From NCBI GenBank assembly GCA_038146985.1, contig JAYQSQ010000014.1, positions 124,001-188,000 of the forward strand: 64,000 bases of DNA, given 5' to 3'. Under the pieces are notes generated by a model that ran no database searches, was not told the DNA's origin, and worked only from the letters and a program-made list of their open reading frames with translations. The stretch's first letter is position 1. Each line of letters starts with the position of its first letter. Of the stretch, positions 59,133 through 64,000 are shown one piece after another. The DNA is from JADHLJ01 sp038146985 (GTDB taxonomy: Bacteria; Pseudomonadota; Alphaproteobacteria; Thalassobaculales; Thalassobaculaceae). Made by a program: the position numbers and the translations under genes.

Positions 59133-59999
59133 ATGGCGAAGCATGCTCGGATGGCATCCCTGGCCGCCGTGGCGCTCAGCGGATGGATGTTGGGAGCGGC
59201 CGGTGTGGCTGCCGCGGATGGTCCGAAGGCGAATGACGGCCTCAACGCGACCTACTGGATGCAGAACGCCGTGGAATACAAGGCCAATGCCGCAGCCCTG
59301 TATCAATTGGCCAAGCTGCGCCTTGATCAGGCGCTTGCCGACAAATCCTGGACAGCCGCGCTGGAGCAAGGCTCCGGATACGAGGGCAAGCCGCCGGCGG
59401 TCATTCTCGATATCGACGAGACCGTGCTCGACAACTCGCCCTATCAGGCCTGGATCGTCGAGAAGGACAAGTACTACAGCTCGAAGACCTGGGCGCCGTT
59501 CGTCGAGACCAGAACCTCGCGAGAGATCCCGGGCTCGCTCGACTTCACTAAATACGCGGCCTCGAAGGGGGTGAAGGTCTTCTACGTCTCGAACCGCAAG
59601 GGACCGGAGGAGAAGGCCACCCGCGACAATCTCGCCAAGTTCGGCTACCCGGTAGACGAGAGCGAGGACGTGGTGCTGCTCCGCGGCGAAAAAGAAGAGT
59701 GGAAATCCTCCGACAAAACGCCCCGGCGCTCCCATGTCACGGCCGGATACCGGGTCCTCCTGATGCTCGGCGACAACCTCGGGGACTTTACCGACGAGAG
59801 CGTCAAGGGCACGCCGAAGGAAAGGCTCGCCGTCTACAACAAGCATGGTGAGCGTTGGGGCCGCGACTGGATCATGTTCGCCAATCCGACCTACGGTTCC
59901 TGGGAAGGCGCGGCGATCGGCAACAACTGGAAAGCCTCATCGGAAGAAAAGCGCCGGATGAAGTTCGAGATCATGGATGATTGGAAGGGGTCCGAGTGA
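59133..59999 (+). CDS. Exported HAD acid phosphatase, 5'-nucleotidase lipoprotein e(P4)-like
   Basis: Protein of 288 residues. ATG 59133 is 6 nt from GGGAG; ATG 59130 is the alternative. A signal peptide runs to about residue 28 (ASLAAVALSGWMLGAAGVAAAD). It lacks the lipobox Cys of e(P4), so it should be soluble in the periplasm. The HAD class B/C motif is VILDIDETVLDNSPYQAW, with KVFYVSNRKGPEEKATRDNL and LLMLGDNLGDFTDE. It removes phosphate from nucleotides or other monoesters and lies next to the polyphosphate genes. Confidence 0.92.
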   Translation: MAKHARMASLAAVALSGWMLGAAGVAAADGPKANDGLNATYWMQNAVEYKANAAALYQLAKLRLDQALADKSWTAALEQGSGYEGKPPAVILDIDETVLDNSPYQAWIVEKDKYYSSKTWAPFVETRTSREIPGSLDFTKYAASKGVKVFYVSNRKGPEEKATRDNLAKFGYPVDESEDVVLLRGEKEEWKSSDKTPRRSHVTAGYRVLLMLGDNLGDFTDESVKGTPKERLAVYNKHGERWGRDWIMFANPTYGSWEGAAIGNNWKASSEEKRRMKFEIMDDWKGSE

Positions 60000-60219
60000 C
60001 CCTCTGCCGGGGCGTCGGGAATGCCGGCCATAGCAGCCGGCATCCGGTCGCGCTCGACGCCTGATTCACCAGGGGCTCGCCGTGAACGCAGCCCCTGAGA
60101 ATGTGCGCTTTTCGCAATCCAACTGAAATACTACGGAAACATTCTTCGCGCACGATGCCTGCTTCATCGGCCGGCGCCGACATGGCCGATCGTCGCCCGA
60201 CGGACTGGAGTGCGCGAAA

Positions 60220-61137
60220 ATGTCGGATCCGTTACGAACCGACCTACCGTTCAACTGGATCGATTCCGATCTGGAAGAGACTCTGCTCGAGGAATTCGAG
60301 ATGGAGATCGACGATCTCTGGGAGGGTGAAGGGTCGCCGCTATCCGATTGGGACGCTTCGCCCGCGCTCAACCGACGGACGTACCTGCGGGCGCTTCTCA
60401 ATCTCCAGGCCGAACTCGTCAAGCTCCAGGATTGGGTAATCCACGCCAATCAGAAGATCGTCATCCTGTTCGAAGGCCGCGACGCCGCCGGTAAGGGAGG
60501 CGTGATCAAGCGCATTGTCCAGCGCCTCAACCCTCGGGTCTGCCGGGTCGTCGCGCTTCCCGCGCCGAGCCAACGGGAGATGTCGCAATGGTACTTCCAG
60601 CGCTATGTCACGCATCTGCCCGCCGGCGGAGAGATCGTCCTCTTTGATCGCTCCTGGTATAACCGGGCCGGCGTCGAGCGGGTCATGGGCTTCGCGAATG
60701 AAGATCAGGTCGAACAGTTCTTCCACGACGTTCCCGAATTCGAACGGATGCTGGTGCGGTCCGGCATCCGTCTGGTGAAATACTGGTTTTCGATCACAGA
60801 CCAGGAACAGCAAACGCGCTTTCACATGCGCATCCATGACCCGATGAAGCAGTGGAAGCTGAGCCCCATGGACCTGCAGTCGCGGGTCCGTTGGGAAGAC
60901 TACACACGCGCCAAGGAAGAGATGTTCGAGCGGACAAACATTCCCGAGGCGCCGTGGTGGATCGTCGAAGGCAACGACAAGAAGCGCGCGCGCTTGAACT
61001 GCATCCACAATCTCTTGGGGCAGTTTCCCTATCACGAGATTCCGCACGAGCAGATCACGTTACCGGACCGGGTCTTCAATCCGAACTACGAGCGTCAGAC
61101 CCTGCCGGAGGAGTTGTATGTGAAACAGGTCTATTGA
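60220..61137 (+). CDS. ppk2: Polyphosphate kinase 2 (PPK2)
   Basis: Protein of 305 residues that transfers phosphate between polyphosphate and nucleotides. Walker A is GRDAAGKGG (86-94), Walker B with lid FDRSWYNRAGVERVMGF (142 on), and SQREMSQWYFQRYVTHLP lies between. An acidic N-terminus (DLEETLLEEFEMEIDDLWEGEG) precedes the domain. The single domain makes it class I or III; the direction (GDP/ADP synthesis) cannot be told reliably. Its neighbours SixA-like and CYTH-CHAD suggest a polyphosphate module. Confidence 0.94.
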   Translation: MSDPLRTDLPFNWIDSDLEETLLEEFEMEIDDLWEGEGSPLSDWDASPALNRRTYLRALLNLQAELVKLQDWVIHANQKIVILFEGRDAAGKGGVIKRIVQRLNPRVCRVVALPAPSQREMSQWYFQRYVTHLPAGGEIVLFDRSWYNRAGVERVMGFANEDQVEQFFHDVPEFERMLVRSGIRLVKYWFSITDQEQQTRFHMRIHDPMKQWKLSPMDLQSRVRWEDYTRAKEEMFERTNIPEAPWWIVEGNDKKRARLNCIHNLLGQFPYHEIPHEQITLPDRVFNPNYERQTLPEELYVKQVY

Positions 61138-61159
61138 CCCTGACGACACTTCAATGGCG

Positions 61160-61726
61160 TCACACCAACTGCTTCGGCGTCACGAATCCGGTGAGGTCGC
61201 CGCCGGCCGCGAGCAGATCGTCCCAAGATGGGGCTGAGATATTGAACGTCGCCAGGGCGGCGGTCGAAAATTTCCTTTGCAGACGGGCAAACTGATCCGA
61301 GTCATCGCCCGCTCCAGCAAGCGACAACGCGAAGTCATGCATCCCGGGATTGTGCCCGATCACCAGAATTTCCGCGCTGCCGCGCGCGTTGCGGGCGATG
61401 CAATCGGCCAAGTCCTTCGCGCTCGCACCATATAACTCCTCGGGAAAGAGCAACCGAGGCGGTTCGGAAATCGCTTGCGAAAGAGCACGCCACGTCATCC
61501 GCGTCCGCCGCGAGGGCGAACAGAGCACCAGCGAAGGGGCCAGGCGGATCTGCCGGCAATGCACCGCCATGGCCGCGATGGCGCGTTCACCACGCGCATC
61601 CAGCGGGCGGTCGAAATCCGCGACGCTGGGATCGTCCCACCCGGACTTGGCGTGCCGCAAGAGATACAGCCGCCTTTTCCTTGTTTCCGGGCCTGGCTGG
61701 AGCGGATCTGCATTTGTCCCCGTCAT
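61160..61726 (-). CDS. SixA-like histidine phosphatase
   Basis: Histidine-phosphatase (phosphoglycerate-mutase fold) protein of 188 residues. The catalytic motif is LYLLRHAKSGWDDP; LVLCSPSRRTRMTWRAL and VIGHNPGMHDFALSLAG (second His) complete the site. RHAKS is typical of SixA-type enzymes that act on phosphohistidine or small phosphates. It is convergent with ppk2 (22 nt between stops). Confidence 0.9.
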   Translation of the reverse strand: MTGTNADPLQPGPETRKRRLYLLRHAKSGWDDPSVADFDRPLDARGERAIAAMAVHCRQIRLAPSLVLCSPSRRTRMTWRALSQAISEPPRLLFPEELYGASAKDLADCIARNARGSAEILVIGHNPGMHDFALSLAGAGDDSDQFARLQRKFSTAALATFNISAPSWDDLLAAGGDLTGFVTPKQLV

Positions 61727-61784
61727 TGCAAGGACATTGGGTTACTTGGCTTCATTGTCGAGACCGTGCGTTTCAAGCAGGAGA

Positions 61785-61994
61785 TCAGGTATCCCCGGAA
61801 AAATCCGTCACCCCTTGGGCGAGGGCGAAACAGGCCAGGCGCACGGTCTTCGGGACCTTGACCTTCTTCCCGTCGCGCTCGCCCTTTTCATAGTATTGAA
61901 TCATCCGGACCTTCAGACCAAGCGCCTCGGCCGCTTTCTTTTGCGACAGTTTGCAACCCTTGCGCCACCGCCGGAAGCTCTTCGGTGACATCAT
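61785..61994 (-). CDS. Small helix-turn-helix (XRE-like) protein
   Basis: Protein of 69 residues. FRRWRKGCKLSQKKAAEALGLKVRMIQYYEKGER is a classic Cro/C1 HTH with the recognition helix at LKVRMIQYYEKG. ATG 61994 overlaps the parA-like stop (ATGA), so it is translationally coupled to it. It is probably an operon-level regulator or DNA-binding partner of the ParA-like ATPase, similar to parB-poor ParA/HTH pairs. Confidence 0.85.
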   Translation of the reverse strand: MMSPKSFRRWRKGCKLSQKKAAEALGLKVRMIQYYEKGERDGKKVKVPKTVRLACFALAQGVTDFSGDT

Positions 61995-62614
61995 GACGTC
62001 TCCAAAAGAGTGAGGAGATCCACCCAGTCCATCTGCAGGGACTGGGCGATCTTGTCTTTTCGGTCGAAGACACTCATGCCGGATTCCGCCGCCTCGACAT
62101 AAAACACCGACTCCCTGAGGCTCGCCACCGGCACGTGGTTGAAATTTTCCAGGAAATCATTCAGGAGGCGACCAGCGCGGGAGCGTGGCCGCATCCGATT
62201 AGCGACGATGACGACCTGCTTTCTGTTTTTCCGGATCGGCTTCAGTGTTTCGATCTTCGAAAGAAAGGCCATCGCGGCAATCTGGTCGAACGCCGAGGGC
62301 ATTACCGGCATGATGATGTGGTCCGCCATCTTCAGCAGCGTTTGAAACTCCTTGGCTGAAATCCCTGCCGGGGCATCGATGACAAGACGTTCGACGGACT
62401 TCTTGACCTTGTTCACCCCTTTGCTCCAGTCGAGCCCACCGATTTCCGGCAGATCTCCAGGCCGCCGATCGAGCCATTGCAAGCTACTCGCCTGCGGGTC
62501 CACATCGGCGATGACCGCATTCAAACCGTTGGGCGCGAACGCCGCGGCCAAATTGGTTGCGATTGTGGTCTTGCCGCACCCTCCCTTGGCATTCGCGATG
62601 AGAATTGACTTCAT
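61991..62614 (-). CDS. ParA/MinD-family ATPase
   Basis: Protein of 207 residues from ATG 62614; the frame upstream overlaps the CHAD gene and is not coding. The deviant Walker A motif is ANAKGGCGKTTIATNLA, Walker A' IADVDPQASSLQWLDRRP and Walker B RLVIDAPAGISAK. ANRMRPRSRAGRLLNDFLE follows. Such ATPases position DNA or protein cargo. No parB or parS-like site is visible. It lies between the CYTH-CHAD gene (32 nt) and the HTH gene, which hints at positioning of polyphosphate granules; this is inference. Confidence 0.9.
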   Translation of the reverse strand: MKSILIANAKGGCGKTTIATNLAAAFAPNGLNAVIADVDPQASSLQWLDRRPGDLPEIGGLDWSKGVNKVKKSVERLVIDAPAGISAKEFQTLLKMADHIIMPVMPSAFDQIAAMAFLSKIETLKPIRKNRKQVVIVANRMRPRSRAGRLLNDFLENFNHVPVASLRESVFYVEAAESGMSVFDRKDKIAQSLQMDWVDLLTLLETS

Positions 62615-62646
62615 GCCTGTTCCCTCAATTCTTCCGCCCGCCGGAC

Positions 62647-64000
62647 CTAGCGCTGCCAGAAAATCGGCATCTTCGAAAATGCTTCCCAGCCGGTAATCAA
62701 CCGGGATTCGGCATCCCGCATTTCCCGGGCGTACCACCCGCGCACCTGACCGGCGGCAAATTGAACCAGATCGCCCGCAGGACCGTCGCCATCGTCTCGG
62801 GCGAGAGACTCGGTAAGTTCCATGGCCTGGGCGATATCGTTCAGATGCCCGAACTGGCCCTGCAGGTTGTGCAACGCCGACACGAAATCGTTCGTCGCCG
62901 CGCCGGGATAGACATCCCGGAAGAAATCGACAGGATACCGGAACTTCTTGAGAAAAATCCGCACCTCGTGACGCGCGTCGATATCCTTGTCCTCCAGCCC
63001 TTGGGCGAAGGAAATCAGTTTTTGGTAAGGCTTATCGAGCAGTTTCGCCGCCGTCTTGCCGAGCGGTTTCAACATCGGGGTGCGCAGGTCCAACGGACGC
63101 GGCAACCACCCTTGCAGCGTGGTAAAGGCGGTCAATCGGAGCACCAGGCGCGCAAAACGCTCCGAGTTCAGAGTGTCCCGAACATCCGCATAGGCCTGCG
63201 ACCGCCGGTCACCCGCCTTGGCGCGGAGCGCGGCGAGCGCGGGCTCTTCAATCTCGAGTTTGGCGCCGGGGCCGATCGTTTCTCCGATATAGACATCCCA
63301 CTCCCGCGCCGGTCCGAGGGCGCCGCCGAGCCATTTCAGATCCTCGTTCATCCAGCGGGCCACCGCTGGATCCAAGGAGCGTCTGAAGACCCGCAACGAC
63401 GAGCGGAGCCGCCTGAGAGACACCCGCATCTGATGCACCGCTTCCGCATCCCGACCGTCCAAGCAAGCCTCGATATTGTCGACGATGTTCCCGACACAGG
63501 TCGAGAAGATCGATGCCAGGGCGTCATGGATCGTCAGATCCCCGGTAAGGCGGAATTTCGGCACCCAATGCACCCTCGTCCCGTTGCCGGCCAATAACAG
63601 ATAGCCACGGTCCGATTTCGTCACACCGGAAAGCGGCATCGGATGTTTCGCGATGATCTCGCCGGCAAGATCCAGGAACCGCGATACATCGCCTTGCAGA
63701 AGCTCGAACTCGCATTCGGCGAAACGTTCTGACCGGCCCGCGGCTTTCACCACGCCTGTATCAATGGCGATCTCGACCTTGAGATCCGTCCCAAGCGGGT
63801 TGGTTCGTTCGACCACCACGGTCTGACGTTCGAAATCGACATCGATCATCGGCACGAGTTCACCGGCGACAACCACGCCGAGAGCGCGCCGCGCCTCCGG
63901 CGGCAGTTCGTCGATGTCCAGCTCGTTTGTGGCGACCGGCGTTTCCCACTCGGATCGGTCCATGAGGCCGCCGCCGGTGGTCTTGGCGGCCTTCAGGGTT
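62647..64000 (-). CDS. CYTH-CHAD domain protein (5' end outside window)
   Basis: The frame is open past the right edge: codons before ATG 63963 read TLKAAKTTGGGL, which joins MDRSEWETPV as a normal CYTH strand, so 63963 is not the start. The CYTH part (inorganic triphosphatase fold) includes VVVERTNPLGTDLKVEIAIDTG. The CHAD domain spans about the last 280 residues, with VHQMRVSLRRLRSSLRVFR and DARHEVRIFLKKFRYPVDFF holding the conserved His and basic residues. CHAD binds polyphosphate. The C-terminus is FSKMPIFWQR. It heads the ParA-HTH set. Confidence 0.92.
   Translation of the reverse strand, partial: TLKAAKTTGGGLMDRSEWETPVATNELDIDELPPEARRALGVVVAGELVPMIDVDFERQTVVVERTNPLGTDLKVEIAIDTGVVKAAGRSERFAECEFELLQGDVSRFLDLAGEIIAKHPMPLSGVTKSDRGYLLLAGNGTRVHWVPKFRLTGDLTIHDALASIFSTCVGNIVDNIEACLDGRDAEAVHQMRVSLRRLRSSLRVFRRSLDPAVARWMNEDLKWLGGALGPAREWDVYIGETIGPGAKLEIEEPALAALRAKAGDRRSQAYADVRDTLNSERFARLVLRLTAFTTLQGWLPRPLDLRTPMLKPLGKTAAKLLDKPYQKLISFAQGLEDKDIDARHEVRIFLKKFRYPVDFFRDVYPGAATNDFVSALHNLQGQFGHLNDIAQAMELTESLARDDGDGPAGDLVQFAAGQVRGWYAREMRDAESRLITGWEAFSKMPIFWQR

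Overview
The window is GC-rich chromosomal DNA from an alphaproteobacterium. Family content and gene order (PII/AmtB, C-P lyase, many catabolic oxidoreductases, a CYTH-CHAD/PPK2 group, and alphaproteobacterial intergenic palindromes) fit a Rhodospirillales-like heterotroph, but no rRNA or other species marker is present, so the genus is not resolved.

Layout. (1) 1-803: the 3'-truncated end of a peptide/nickel-type ABC permease gene. (2) About 1.0-7.5 kb: a graveyard of mobile DNA. It holds a decayed IS21-family element (istA/istB), a Sel1-repeat gene split by about 1.1 kb of very AT-rich DNA that itself carries a decayed gene, and two tyrosine-recombinase pseudogenes. It abuts the 3' end of mnmA, which has an abnormal C-terminal tail. 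(3) 7.5-11 kb: a cysteine desulfurase, ferredoxin, tenA, mnmA operon (sulfur transfer to tRNA plus thiamine salvage). tenA has a frameshift that fuses its frame to mnmA. (4) 11-21.5 kb: an alpha/beta hydrolase, the MsrP sulfoxide reductase, an exported amidohydrolase, an SDR/TauD/bicupin operon divergent from an MFS exporter, two HAD hydrolases and a zinc alcohol dehydrogenase. (5) 21.6-24.3 kb: amtB-glnK plus a nitrilase-family amidase (nitrogen acquisition). (6) 24.6-31 kb: an enoyl-CoA hydratase, a CoA-binding/MetY fusion with an HpxZ/AtzH-like partner, and a cupin/ThDP enzyme/SDR operon. (7) 31-32.4 kb: a pentapeptide-repeat protein. (8) 32.6-39.9 kb: a complete, tightly overlapping C-P lyase operon, phnF divergent from phnGHIJKLM, ending in a PhnZ-like HD oxygenase. 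(9) 40-49.7 kb: a three-subunit molybdenum hydroxylase with a CoxG fusion, a dihydroorotase-like amidohydrolase, enoyl-CoA hydratase, HI0933-type flavoprotein, LLM flavin enzyme and hydroxyacyl-CoA dehydrogenase. (10) 49.9-58.9 kb: a cyclic-amide (hydantoin-type) cluster of dihydropyrimidinase, CobW GTPase, a small unknown protein, an M20 carbamoylase-type hydrolase and hydantoinase/oxoprolinase B and A. (11) 59-64 kb: a secreted acid phosphatase and a polyphosphate-flavoured group of PPK2, SixA-like phosphatase, HTH, ParA and CYTH-CHAD protein (5' end outside the window).

How it works together. Much of the region scavenges N, P and S from small organic molecules. Phosphonates are opened by C-P lyase and possibly by the HD oxygenase. 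Cyclic amides are opened by the hydantoinase enzymes. Ammonium uptake is controlled by AmtB/GlnK, and phosphate is handled through the acid phosphatase and the polyphosphate enzymes. Short palindromic repeats of at least two families lie between many genes, and one has been captured in frame inside the CobW coding sequence.
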